DNA from: an uncultured Bacilli bacterium
GTDB lineage: Bacteria; Bacillota_I; Bacilli_A; RF39; UBA660
Length of the DNA stretch: 21,412 nt
Reading direction: 5' to 3'
NCBI GenBank assembly: GCA_944350405.1
Contig: CALVPC010000005.1
Coordinates: forward strand, 1-21,412
A model generated the notes under the pieces. It saw only the letters and a program-made list of their open reading frames with translations. It ran no database searches and was not told the DNA's origin. The position numbers and the translations under genes are program-made. Within the stretch, counting starts at the first letter, position 1; each line of letters begins with the position of its first letter. This document shows positions 13,819 through 21,363 of this stretch, in pieces.

Positions 13819-15356
13819 AGTTTTAGTACTTTAATTTTTTCTTTATAAGTTGCTTTTAATTCTTTAATAAATATGGATTCGTTGTTTTTAGGGACTAATA
13901 AATAATTTTTATTTTTTGTTCTAGTTATTGCAACATAAAATAATCTTCTTTCTTCAGAAAATGGGTAGTTATCTTCTTTACATGATACGTATTTTAAAAC
14001 TTCATCATCTTCTATTTTATTTGGGAAACCTGATTTATCATTTTTTAAATTAATTAATATAACATTTTCTTCTTCTAAACCTTTTGATCTATGTACTGTT
14101 AGATATGTCATTTTTATATTATAATTTTTTCGATATATTAGTTTTTCTTTTTCTAATATAAAGTATTTATTTTTGAGTATTTCATTTATATCAAAGTTAT
14201 TTCTGCCTAATATTAATATAGGTTTTTTTGTTTCTTGATATATTTTTTCTATTAGTTTAATAAATGTAGTTGTTATTTCGCTATAATATATTATATTTAT
14301 TGGGTAATTTTCATGCTTGTTTGATTTTAAATCTTTTTTCAATTGGTTTTTATTTTTCATAACAAAACTTCCAGCAATATCTATAAGTTCTTGACTATTT
14401 CTATAAGTATTTTCTATTTTTAAAATATTAGCATTATTAAACATTTTTTTGAAGTTTAAAAAGATATTTAAATCACATCCTGTAAATCTATATATAGATT
14501 GAAAATCGTCTCCTACTACTAATAGATTAGCATTTGTTTTTTCAATAATTGATTTTATTAGATTGAATCTTAAGTGAGATGTATCTTGAAATTCGTCAAT
14601 TATTATATATTTTATTTTATTATTATAGTTCTCTTTTTTTATATAATTTGTAGCATATTTAATCATGTCATTAAAATCTATTTCTTTTTTTGATGATAAT
14701 TCTTTTTCATAAATATAGTATATATAAAATGTTAGAATTAGAAAACTACTATTTTTCTTGTAATTTCTCTTTTTCTTTGCTTCTTTTAAAAAGAATAAAA
14801 AGTCTTTATTTTTATAATCATTTGATTTATATAAGTTAATAAATTTTTCTATTAAATTTTTCAATTGATTAAGTTCATTTGCTTTTAATGTTTTATATTT
14901 CTTTTTATAATTGAAAATAGAGTATTTTATTTTTAGAAATTTTAGAGCTTTTTTAATATTATCTTTGTTGAAGTATATTATGTTTTCAAAGAATTCATTT
15001 ATTATATATCTTAAAGTATTTGTCTCTGTGATAGTATATTTTTCTTTTTTTAGTATTTCTAAGCTTAGTTTATGGAATGTATAGCAATTGATATTATAAT
15101 TAAAATTTTTTTTAATACTTTCTTTTAAATTATTAGTTGCTTCATTAGTAAAAGAGATACATATTATTTGTTCTTCTTTTAAATGCTTTATTTCTATTAA
15201 ATATCTTATTTTTCCTAGTATTGTAAGGGTTTTACCAGATCCTGCTCCTGCGGATACTAAAAGATATTTATCTTGTGATAAGACTATTTTTCTTTGATCG
15301 TTGTCTAATGGATATCCGTTAATATTATTTAAAATATTATTTATTTCTTCATTCAT
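13815..15356 (-). CDS. Compact UvrD/Rep-like superfamily 1 helicase
   Basis: The 513-aa protein has the SF1A motifs in order. These are a Q motif (LDNDQRKIV, Q21), Walker A AGAGSGKT (36-43), motif II IIIDEFQDTS (D254/E255), motif III VVGDDFQSIYRFTGCD, motif IV-like ENTYRNSQ, motif V TVHRSKGLEEENVI, and motif VI RRLFYVAITRTKN. It should unwind DNA 3' to 5' in repair or replication restart. It is about 200 residues shorter than UvrD/PcrA/Rep, mainly in the 1B/2B regions and the C-terminal tail. It is very Lys/Asn/Ile-rich, like other genes here. ATG 15354-15356 has no obvious SD. Confidence 0.88.
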   Translation of the reverse strand: MNEEINNILNNINGYPLDNDQRKIVLSQDKYLLVSAGAGSGKTLTILGKIRYLIEIKHLKEEQIICISFTNEATNNLKESIKKNFNYNINCYTFHKLSLEILKKEKYTITETNTLRYIINEFFENIIYFNKDNIKKALKFLKIKYSIFNYKKKYKTLKANELNQLKNLIEKFINLYKSNDYKNKDFLFFLKEAKKKRNYKKNSSFLILTFYIYYIYEKELSSKKEIDFNDMIKYATNYIKKENYNNKIKYIIIDEFQDTSHLRFNLIKSIIEKTNANLLVVGDDFQSIYRFTGCDLNIFLNFKKMFNNANILKIENTYRNSQELIDIAGSFVMKNKNQLKKDLKSNKHENYPINIIYYSEITTTFIKLIEKIYQETKKPILILGRNNFDINEILKNKYFILEKEKLIYRKNYNIKMTYLTVHRSKGLEEENVILINLKNDKSGFPNKIEDDEVLKYVSCKEDNYPFSEERRLFYVAITRTKNKNYLLVPKNNESIFIKELKATYKEKIKVLKL

Positions 15357-15534
15357 GTATTTAAGTATATATAGTTTATTTGTTATTGCAAATTGTTTAA
15401 TTTTATAATTAAATATTTGATAGTGTTTGAAGTTTTAAGTTTGTGTTATTTTATAAAAACTTATTTTATATTTAGCATTAATTACAAGAAATATTTTTTG
15501 TTTTTATTAGTTATGATAAAAATAGCATAAGTTG

Positions 15535-15543
15535 TGATATAAT
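15535..15543 (+). promoter_or_regulatory. Extended -10 promoter of trpS
   Basis: TGATATAAT is an extended -10 element (TATAAT at 15538-15543) with no good -35. AGGAGGT follows 8 nt before ATG 15563, so the leader is short. No T-box leader is present in the 206-bp gap (15357-15562), so trpS does not appear to be controlled by tRNA-Trp antitermination. Confidence 0.6.
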
Positions 15544-15562
15544 TAATTAGGAGGTTATTAAT

Positions 15563-16543
15563 ATGAAAAAAATATTAACTGGAATTCAACCAACTGGAGT
15601 TATTACTTTTGGTAATTATATAGGTGCTATTAAACAAATGGTTAAGTATCAAGATGAGTATGAAAGTTATATTTTTATTGCTGATTTACATTCTATTACT
15701 ATTCCTCAAGATCCTAAAGAACTTAGTAAAAATATTAGGAGTTTAATTGCTCTTTATATTGCATGTGGAATTGATCCAGATAAAAATGTTATATTTTTAC
15801 AATCAGAAAATGAATATCACGCAAATATTTCATGGATGTTAGAATGTAATACATATTTTGGAGAGCTTTCTCGTATGACACAGTTTAAGGATAAAAGTAA
15901 GAAGCATGCTAATTTTTCGGCAGGACTTTTTACGTATCCTGTTTTGATGGCTAGTGATATTTTAGCTTATGATGTTGATTATGTACCAGTTGGTATTGAT
16001 CAAAAGCAGCATGTAGAGATTGCTCGCGATATTGCTATTCGTTTTAATAAAAAATTTGGTGATACATTTAACATTCCAGATGTTCTTATTAATGATGATG
16101 GTGCTAAAATAATGGATTTAGTAGACCCAACTAAAAAGATGAGTAAATCTGGTGAAAATCCTAAAGGAATTATACGATTACTTGATGATATTTCAGAGAT
16201 AAGGAAGAAAATTATGGGTGCTACAACAGATAGTGAAATGTGTGTGAAATATGATGAAGTAAATAAACCAGGTATTTCTAATTTAATAACTATATATGCA
16301 AGTGTTACTGGTAAAAGCATTCCTGATATAGAAAACGAATTTTTAAATGCTAATTATGGTGCTTTTAAAAAAGCAGTAGCAGACGTAGTATGTTCTTTGA
16401 TTTCAAAAATACAGGATAGATATAATGAATTAATAAATAGTGAAGAGTTAGATAGAGTGCTTGATAATGGAATTGTAAAAGCAAGAGTAATTGCTAAAGC
16501 TAAATATCTAGATATGAAGAATAAAATGGGGTTAAAAAGATAA
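15563..16543 (+). CDS. trpS: Tryptophanyl-tRNA synthetase
   Basis: This class I synthetase charges tRNA-Trp with tryptophan in the cytosol. It shows GIQPTGVITFGNYIGAI (TFGN at 15-18 stands for the HIGH motif, as TIGN does in E. coli). MASDILAYDVDYVPVGIDQKQHVE follows in shorter form, and KKMSKS (192-196) provides the ATP loop. The length of 326 aa is normal for the bacterial short form. It starts at ATG 15563 behind AGGAGGT. The next gene overlaps its stop as TAATG. The ICE has inserted into tRNA-Trp 2.3 kb upstream. Confidence 0.97.
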   Translation: MKKILTGIQPTGVITFGNYIGAIKQMVKYQDEYESYIFIADLHSITIPQDPKELSKNIRSLIALYIACGIDPDKNVIFLQSENEYHANISWMLECNTYFGELSRMTQFKDKSKKHANFSAGLFTYPVLMASDILAYDVDYVPVGIDQKQHVEIARDIAIRFNKKFGDTFNIPDVLINDDGAKIMDLVDPTKKMSKSGENPKGIIRLLDDISEIRKKIMGATTDSEMCVKYDEVNKPGISNLITIYASVTGKSIPDIENEFLNANYGAFKKAVADVVCSLISKIQDRYNELINSEELDRVLDNGIVKARVIAKAKYLDMKNKMGLKR

Positions 16544-17061
16544 TGAATTTTGATGAAGTTATTTCTGCTAGAAGAAGTGTTAGAAAATATTTAGAAACAG
16601 ATGTTGATGATAGTCTTATTTACGATATTATTAATTCAGGTATTTTAGCTCCTTCGGCTCATAATAGACAACCATGGAAAATAAAAATTTTGAAACGTAC
16701 TGATAAAGATTATATTGCTAGTCTTTTGTTAAAAAAAGCAGCTTTAGATAATAGTATAGTTAGTACTGCTAATGTTATAAAGGAAGCTCCTATACTAATT
16801 GTGATTTTTTATGATGATAGTGGTAATTCTAGAGATAACGATATGTTATCTTTGGGTGCTTTTATTCAAAATATGCACTTAAAAGCTACTAGTTTGGGTC
16901 TTGGTAGTTTATGGATTGCTAATACTAATTATATAAAAAAAGAAATTAGTGAATTTTTAAAGATTGATTTAGAATGTATTTCTTGTCTTTGTGTTGGATA
17001 TAGTGATCAAGTAATTAAACCTAGACCAAGAAAAAAATTAGAAGAGATTGTGGTATCATAA
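16543..17061 (+). CDS. Nitroreductase-family flavoprotein
   Basis: This small FMN-dependent oxidoreductase (172 aa) is of the nitroreductase fold. The FMN-phosphate-binding motif is ISARRSVRKY near the N-terminus and SAPSAHNRQPWKI is reduced to LAPSAHNRQPWKI at about 37-49. A late GLGSLWIANT contacts the flavin, and the C-terminal PRPRKKLEEIV is usual. The substrate is unknown: the family reduces nitroaromatics, quinones or enones with NAD(P)H. The ATG overlaps the trpS stop (TAATG), so it is co-transcribed and coupled with trpS. Confidence 0.9.
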   Translation: MNFDEVISARRSVRKYLETDVDDSLIYDIINSGILAPSAHNRQPWKIKILKRTDKDYIASLLLKKAALDNSIVSTANVIKEAPILIVIFYDDSGNSRDNDMLSLGAFIQNMHLKATSLGLGSLWIANTNYIKKEISEFLKIDLECISCLCVGYSDQVIKPRPRKKLEEIVVS

Positions 17062-17118
17062 TCTTTTTTTGTTGTAATTATATATAATTTATTTCATAAA
17101 ATATTTTAGGTGATTATA

Positions 17119-18297
17119 ATGGCAAAAAAGATTGTTATTGATGCTGGGCATGGAGGTTCTGATTCTGGTAATGTTGGTAATGGATTAGTTGAGAAGGAGT
17201 ATGCTCTTTTGATTTCAAATTATATTAAGAGGCGTCTTGATGATTTAGGAATTGAAAATATTATTACTAGAAATAGTGATAGAGAACTGTCTATTGATGA
17301 AAGAATAAATATTATTCAGTCGGTATATGGTCTTTCTGATGATGTGATAGTGATATCTAATCATTTAAATTCAGGTGGTGAATCTGGTCTTGAAGTAATA
17401 TATGCTCTTAGAGATCCTCGTGATTTTGCTGAAGAGATAGCTGAGCAGGTGACTACAGCAGGAGGTGTTGTTAATAAGTATTATCAACTTAGGGATCCTG
17501 AAAATACTCAATATGATTATTATGATATTATAAAAGATACGCCTAATTATGAAACTGTTATGATAGAATATGGATATGTAGATAATCAAGAAGATGCTGA
17601 TAGACTGAAGAATAATTATGAAAAATATGCTGAAGCAGTTGTTAGAGCTATTGCAATATATACTGGTACTCAGTATGTTCCTCTGCCTGGAGATCAGTAT
17701 TATATAGTACAGGCTGGGGATAGTTTATGGAAAATAGCAACACAATATGGAATAAGTGTAGACGAGCTAAAAAAAGCTAATAATTTAACTAGTAATATTT
17801 TAAATATTGGACAATTATTGTTTATTCCTACTTCGGATAAAAATACAGGAACAGAGGATGTTTATATCGTGAAAGCAGGAGATAGTTTATGGAAAATAGC
17901 TAATCAATATGGAGTGAGTGTGGATGAACTTAAAAGTTATAATAATTTAACAAGTGATTTACTTTCAATAGGACAAAAGTTAAAGATACCTGGTAGTAGT
18001 ACAGTGCAAGAATATGTAGTAAAAGCAGGAGATAGTTTATGGAAGATTGCTAATCAATATGGTATAAGCGTAGATGAACTTAAAAGCTATAATAATTTAA
18101 CAAGTAATTTGCTTTCAATAGGACAAAAGTTAAAGATACCTGGTAGTAGTACAGTGCAAGAATATGTAGTAAAAGCAGGAGATAGTTTATGGAAAATAGC
18201 TAATCAATATGGAGTAAGTGTAGATAATATAAAAAAGGCTAACAATTTAACAAGCAATTTACTTTCAATAGGACAAAAGCTTATTATCTCAGGATAA
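17119..18297 (+). CDS. N-acetylmuramoyl-L-alanine amidase with four LysM repeats
   Basis: This wall hydrolase cleaves the bond between muramic acid and the stem peptide. The Amidase_3 domain (1-180) has its zinc ligands: H11 (DAGHGG), E25 (GLVEKEY) and H82 (SNHLNSG), plus catalytic E150 (MIEYGY). Four LysM modules follow at about 195-240, 248-292, 298-342 and 348-392 and bind glycan. A GTG at 17110 is possible, but ATG 17119 lies behind AGGTGAT and fits better. There is no signal peptide or anchor, so export must be unusual, lysis-dependent or phage-like. LysM 2 to 4 are nearly identical, which points to recent duplication. Confidence 0.93.
   Translation: MAKKIVIDAGHGGSDSGNVGNGLVEKEYALLISNYIKRRLDDLGIENIITRNSDRELSIDERINIIQSVYGLSDDVIVISNHLNSGGESGLEVIYALRDPRDFAEEIAEQVTTAGGVVNKYYQLRDPENTQYDYYDIIKDTPNYETVMIEYGYVDNQEDADRLKNNYEKYAEAVVRAIAIYTGTQYVPLPGDQYYIVQAGDSLWKIATQYGISVDELKKANNLTSNILNIGQLLFIPTSDKNTGTEDVYIVKAGDSLWKIANQYGVSVDELKSYNNLTSDLLSIGQKLKIPGSSTVQEYVVKAGDSLWKIANQYGISVDELKSYNNLTSNLLSIGQKLKIPGSSTVQEYVVKAGDSLWKIANQYGVSVDNIKKANNLTSNLLSIGQKLIISG
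17857..18292 (+). repeat. 150-bp tandem repeat encoding LysM modules 2-4
   Basis: A 150-bp unit is repeated, for example AAAGCAGGAGATAGTTTATGG at 17871, 18021 and 18171 with only scattered third-position changes. It equals 50 codons, so copy number can change without breaking the frame. The first LysM copy is more diverged. Confidence 0.8.
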
Positions 18298-18298
18298 T

Positions 18299-18327
18299 TT
18301 GCTTTTTTAATGTTGCTGTGCTATAAT
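18299..18327 (+). promoter_or_regulatory. Promoter of the 18352 gene
   Basis: TTGCTT (18299-18304) and an extended -10 TGCTATAAT (TATAAT 18322-18327) are separated by 17 bp. GAGGTG then precedes ATG 18352. Confidence 0.6.
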
Positions 18328-18351
18328 AAACTCTAATTTATGAGGTGTAAT

Positions 18352-18885
18352 ATGAAAAAAGAATTAAATGGTACTTACCATAAACGTTATGATAAACTTC
18401 TAGAATTTTTGAATACGTTAAAAGACAATAATGAGCTTAATATTATTAAAGTATACTATGGTAATATTAATGGTATTTATAATTATATAGAGGGCAAAAA
18501 TAATAGTAGTTTTTGTGATATATTTAAAACAGATGGTGAATTTACTGTTGTAAAAAATACAAAAAGTCTTACTGATATTAATTATAAAATAGAAGATGCT
18601 AATTTTATGATTATTTCCACCATTCTTAAGAATAATAATAATTTGAATGATTCTCACTATGTTGAGGTTAATTTATTATTTGATGAGAATTTTTTATGGG
18701 ATTTTATCTGTTTTGTTAATAAAAATGATTATGATTATTTGAATTTAGCTACTTTTTGTGGTTCTATTGATAATTATAAAGAAAGTAACTTTATTAAGGA
18801 ATGGTCTATTATTCCTTCAAAAGATTTAATCGAAAATAGTAGTGTTTATATGTCTATGAAGCCAAAATATAGAATTAGAAATTAA
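18352..18885 (+). CDS. Hypothetical cytosolic protein
   Basis: The start is ATG 18352 behind GAGGTG rather than ATG 18340, which overlaps that ribosome site. The 177-aa product is soluble, Asn-rich and without a signal peptide or membrane helix. It starts MKKELNGTYHKRYDKLLEF and ends YMSMKPKYRIRN. No motif or family is recognised. It has its own promoter and converges on the following minus-strand gene with a 4-nt overlap (18882-18885). Base composition matches the surrounding chromosome. Confidence 0.75.
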   Translation: MKKELNGTYHKRYDKLLEFLNTLKDNNELNIIKVYYGNINGIYNYIEGKNNSSFCDIFKTDGEFTVVKNTKSLTDINYKIEDANFMIISTILKNNNNLNDSHYVEVNLLFDENFLWDFICFVNKNDYDYLNLATFCGSIDNYKESNFIKEWSIIPSKDLIENSSVYMSMKPKYRIRN

Positions 18886-19268
18886 ATTAATGGAGTATCT
18901 GTATTATTAGTTTGAGTATTATTTTTAATACTTTCAGTGGTTGTATATAATAAAATGAAACTAGCAATTAATGTAAAAATAGAAGCAATTAATTCTTCTA
19001 ATTGAAGAGTTCCTTTGCTTTTTTGTTTGCTTATTATGTAAAACTCATAGTTTATATAGGTAAATATTATAGTAAGTATGGTTAAAATAATTCTATTTGT
19101 TAATGTTATATTGTTTTCATTTTTATTTTTAAATAATTGTTTGTTTTGTGTTTGCTTTAAAATATTATTATAAGTAAGAATAATTGATATAAATATTGCT
19201 ATAATAAATATTATAGAACCATATAATTGAATATATAATAATTGTACTTCTTTATTAGAATTCTTCAT
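18882..19268 (-). CDS. Hypothetical membrane protein, three helices
   Basis: The 128-aa protein has hydrophobic segments at about residues 13-33, 58-80 and 88-110, separated by polar Lys/Asn-rich loops. The C-terminus is Thr/Asn-rich. No family is recognised. ATG 19266-19268 has no SD. On the minus strand a TATAAT (19274-19279) lies only 5 nt before it, so the transcript may be leaderless, but no -35 fits. It is divergent from hsp20, and the CIRCE site starts 33 bp upstream of its ATG, so HrcA might affect it too. Confidence 0.7.
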   Translation of the reverse strand: MKNSNKEVQLLYIQLYGSIIFIIAIFISIILTYNNILKQTQNKQLFKNKNENNITLTNRIILTILTIIFTYINYEFYIISKQKSKGTLQLEELIASIFTLIASFILLYTTTESIKNNTQTNNTDTPLI

Positions 19269-19300
19269 ATAAAATTATATGTAAATTATTTTTAATTATT

Positions 19301-19327
19301 TTAGCACTTGCCCTTGACAAGTGCTAA
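19301..19327. promoter_or_regulatory. CIRCE operator (HrcA binding site)
   Basis: TTAGCACTT and AAGTGCTAA form a perfect 9-bp inverted repeat with a 9-bp spacer, matching the CIRCE consensus TTAGCACTC-N9-GAGTGCTAA except for one base per arm. It overlaps the -35 of the hsp20 promoter, so HrcA binding should block transcription until heat stress. Confidence 0.92.
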
Positions 19328-19342
19328 AATAAGTGCTATATT
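19314..19342 (+). promoter_or_regulatory. hsp20 promoter
   Basis: Consensus TTGACA (19314-19319), 17-bp spacer, TATATT (19337-19342). The -35 lies in the spacer and right arm of CIRCE. A third CIRCE-like half, AAGTGCTA, occurs at 19331-19338. Confidence 0.88.
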
Positions 19343-19365
19343 TAAAATGTAAGGAGGAATGAAAT

Positions 19366-19758
19366 ATGAATTTAATACCTAGAAATTTCTTTTTAGATGA
19401 TTTTTTTGATACTTTTGATGGAAAACTATCTAGAGCTAATGATTTAAAATGTGATATTTATGAAGAAGATAACAATTATGTTGTAGAAATGGATATTCCT
19501 GGTTTCAATAAAGATGAAATTAATATTGATGTTGAAAAAGGATACCTTACTATTTCTGCTTCTCATGATGAAGAAAAAGATGATGAAGGAAAAAATTATA
19601 TTAGAAAAGAAAGATTTTATGGCTCTACAAAAAGACAATTTTATGTTGGAGATGTAGATGAAGAATCAATTAAAGCTAATTTCAATGATGGTGTGCTTAA
19701 AGTAGTAGTTCCTAAAAAAGAAGAAATCTCTACAAAGAAAAAGATTGAAATTGAATAA
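19366..19758 (+). CDS. Small heat-shock protein, Hsp20/alpha-crystallin family
   Basis: This 130-aa ATP-independent holdase protects unfolding proteins. The alpha-crystallin domain covers about 25-120: DLKCDIYEEDNNYVVEMDIPGFNKDEI, seen here in parts, then YGSTKRQFYVGD. The signature A-x-F-x-D-GVLKVVVPK follows near residue 107-121, and the C-terminal KKKIEIE carries the I-x-I tail motif. It starts at ATG 19366 behind AAGGAGG. Control by CIRCE is visible upstream and a terminator follows directly, so it is a single-gene unit. Confidence 0.95.
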   Translation: MNLIPRNFFLDDFFDTFDGKLSRANDLKCDIYEEDNNYVVEMDIPGFNKDEINIDVEKGYLTISASHDEEKDDEGKNYIRKERFYGSTKRQFYVGDVDEESIKANFNDGVLKVVVPKKEEISTKKKIEIE

Positions 19759-19760
19759 TA

Positions 19761-19786
19761 AAAAGCCTAAGTTATAGGCTTTTTTT
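19761..19786 (+). terminator. Terminator of hsp20
   Basis: AAAGCCTA (19762-19769), 5-nt loop, TAGGCTTT (19775-19782), then a T-run to 19786. It begins a few bases after the hsp20 stop. Confidence 0.9.
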
Positions 19787-19831
19787 GTCTTATAGGAAAG
19801 TTCTCAAGCAACAAAGAATAAATAAAAAAAG

Positions 19832-19860
19832 AATTGGACATAACAAAATAAAGCCCAATT
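19832..19860. terminator. Two-way terminator at the IS 3' side
   Basis: AATTGG (19832-19837) pairs with CCAATT (19855-19860) over a 17-nt loop. A7 before it and T8 after it allow termination in both directions. It would end the transposase/zinc-ribbon transcript and may be part of oriIS. Confidence 0.55.
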
Positions 19861-19896
19861 TTTTTTGGATTTGATATAAAATAATAATAGTTTTAA

Positions 19897-20115
19897 TTAT
19901 TCTTTATATTTATAAATTTTACCTTTAACTCCAATATAAAATATTGGAACCATTTTTCCATAACATTTTTCACAATCAAATCTTGGTGGAACATGAGTAT
20001 CTACACCATGTTGATCTGCTTCATCAAGCATCTCAACAATTTCTCTTGGAATTTTTTCTTTTGTTTTACAAATTGGACAAATAAATTCAATTTGTTTTTT
20101 GTTTTTTAATTTCAT
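19897..20115 (-). CDS. Small zinc-ribbon protein of the IS
   Basis: A 72-aa protein beginning MKLKNKKQIEFICPICKTK. Two CxxC pairs, CPIC near residue 13 and CEKC near residue 52, form a likely zinc ribbon. An upstream in-frame ATG at 20151 would lengthen it, but AAGGAGTG is placed 8 nt before ATG 20115, so I use the shorter form. It lies 16 nt after the original transposase end, in the same direction. Its tail CEKCYGKMVPIFY resembles the transposase's own C-terminal CNKCGNTMKY, so it may be a DNA-binding partner or an unrelated passenger. Confidence 0.72.
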   Translation of the reverse strand: MKLKNKKQIEFICPICKTKEKIPREIVEMLDEADQHGVDTHVPPRFDCEKCYGKMVPIFYIGVKGKIYKYKE

Positions 20116-20131
20116 ACAAAAATCACTCCTT

Positions 20132-20221
20132 CTAAGTAAATCCACATTCATACTTCATAGTATTCCCACATTTATTACAAGTTAAAGGATTTTTATTGAA
20201 AGTAGCAATTAATAATGTTTG
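20132..20221 (-). pseudogene. Cut-off C-terminal end of the IS91 transposase
   Basis: The transposase frame continues for 29 codons after its TAG (20222-20224) without a shift and ends at TAG 20132-20134. It encodes QTLLIATFNKNPLTCNKCG and a short tail with a CxxC zinc motif, which is how many IS91-type transposases end. So the TAG is a nonsense change or a readthrough site. The full-length product would be 386 aa. Confidence 0.75.
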
Positions 20222-21292
20222 CTACTTATTTAAAGATTGATAAAATGGTAATTTTGCTTTATCTATTAATTTTTGACATTTATTGTATAAAGTATTCTTA
20301 TGAGAAGAATAAAAACCATAATATCTTATCATTTTAAACTGTGGTTCTGGAATATGTCTAATAAGTCTTGCAATAAACTCAAAAATGTGAATTTTTTCTA
20401 CAACAAATTTGTCATCTTCGTGCCTTTGATACCAAAATGAAATAAAATCATCTTGTATATCTATTATACGATAAGAAGCAAAGCAAGGTCTACCACAATA
20501 TCTTAGAATATAAGAAGTTGCTTTTTTAGAGTTTGGAAATTCATTTTTCTTTGCTCTTACATAAAAACCATTATCATATGTAGAATATATTTGATTTTTA
20601 GTTTTTCTAAAGTTTTGTTTACCAATATCTTTTTCAAGTAAATCAAGTAATATTTTTTGAAATCTTTTTCTAAGCATTGCAAAAGGAATAAAATCTATTT
20701 TCTTTTCAAGTGATTTACCTAAAGCAAATTCACTTAGTAAACAATGAATATGAACATTCCATTTATCATCTCTACCAAAAGTATGAAGAGTAAGAACGAA
20801 TCCAGGTTTAAGTTTAAGGGATTTATATTTTTTCTTATACCAAGAAATTAAAGTTTTACTAACAGCTTCGAACATATAATTTAATCTATTTCTATCTTCC
20901 AAAAATAAAGGCCATAAAATATCAGAAATAGTAAAAACTAAATGTCTATGATTACCTTTAATAAGTTTAGATTCAATAGCAAGAGCTCTTTGTTTAGCAT
21001 ATTTAATACCACATGAATTACAAAATCTAGATTTACAAGTGTGAGGAACCAGTTTTTCGTTATCACAATGAGGACATTTAAAAAGAGAAAAACCAAGAGA
21101 AGAAGTTTTACAAGAAATCATTTTGTTAACATCCCTAAAAACAACAGGTCTAATAGTTAAATTATTTTCATCGGCAAATTCTAGAAAGTTATCCCAATAA
21201 TTGGAAAAAATATTTTTAAGATTAAAGTATTCTTTTTTAGGGTAACAATTAAATAATTCTTTTTTTGAATCAAAAATATTTATTATACTCAT
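20222..21292 (-). CDS. IS91-family Y2 transposase, shortened by in-frame TAG
   Basis: The 356-aa product is a rolling-circle transposase of the HUH class. The N-terminal zinc region has CPHC (about 73-76), then CKSRFCNSCGIKYA. The metal site is H181-I-H183 within NVHIHCLL. The two catalytic tyrosines are Y261 and Y265 in SYILRYCGRP, the YxxxY pair of IS91. All catalytic residues remain, and only the last 29 residues with the end zinc motif are lost to the TAG. ATG 21290-21292 has no strong SD. It is placed head-out at the window's right edge and runs toward hsp20. Confidence 0.88.
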   Translation of the reverse strand: MSIINIFDSKKELFNCYPKKEYFNLKNIFSNYWDNFLEFADENNLTIRPVVFRDVNKMISCKTSSLGFSLFKCPHCDNEKLVPHTCKSRFCNSCGIKYAKQRALAIESKLIKGNHRHLVFTISDILWPLFLEDRNRLNYMFEAVSKTLISWYKKKYKSLKLKPGFVLTLHTFGRDDKWNVHIHCLLSEFALGKSLEKKIDFIPFAMLRKRFQKILLDLLEKDIGKQNFRKTKNQIYSTYDNGFYVRAKKNEFPNSKKATSYILRYCGRPCFASYRIIDIQDDFISFWYQRHEDDKFVVEKIHIFEFIARLIRHIPEPQFKMIRYYGFYSSHKNTLYNKCQKLIDKAKLPFYQSLNK

Positions 21293-21317
21293 AACATAAT
21301 TTTACTACAAAAGAAAA

Positions 21318-21363
21318 CAACCACATAGTGGTTGGTGACTAAAATTTATTTTAGTCTTTTTTT
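21318..21363 (+). repeat. Paired hairpins at the IS 5' side
   Basis: CAACCAC (21318-21324)/GTGGTTG (21328-21334) has a 3-nt loop. GACTAAAA (21337-21344)/TTTTAGTC (21349-21356) has a 4-nt loop and is followed by T7, so it works as a plus-strand terminator. Their place upstream of the transposase suits terIS of an IS91 element. The remaining 49 bases of the window show nothing recognisable. Confidence 0.6.

Noticed and set aside
15357..15562. T-box leader before trpS
   Set aside because: No T-box core sequence, specifier loop or terminator/antiterminator pair could be found in the short gap.
16000..16320. Minus-strand open frame inside trpS
   Set aside because: It is a shadow of conserved trpS coding sequence without a ribosome site.
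17857..18292. CRISPR-like array
   Set aside because: The 150-bp repeats are in-frame LysM coding repeats without unique spacers.
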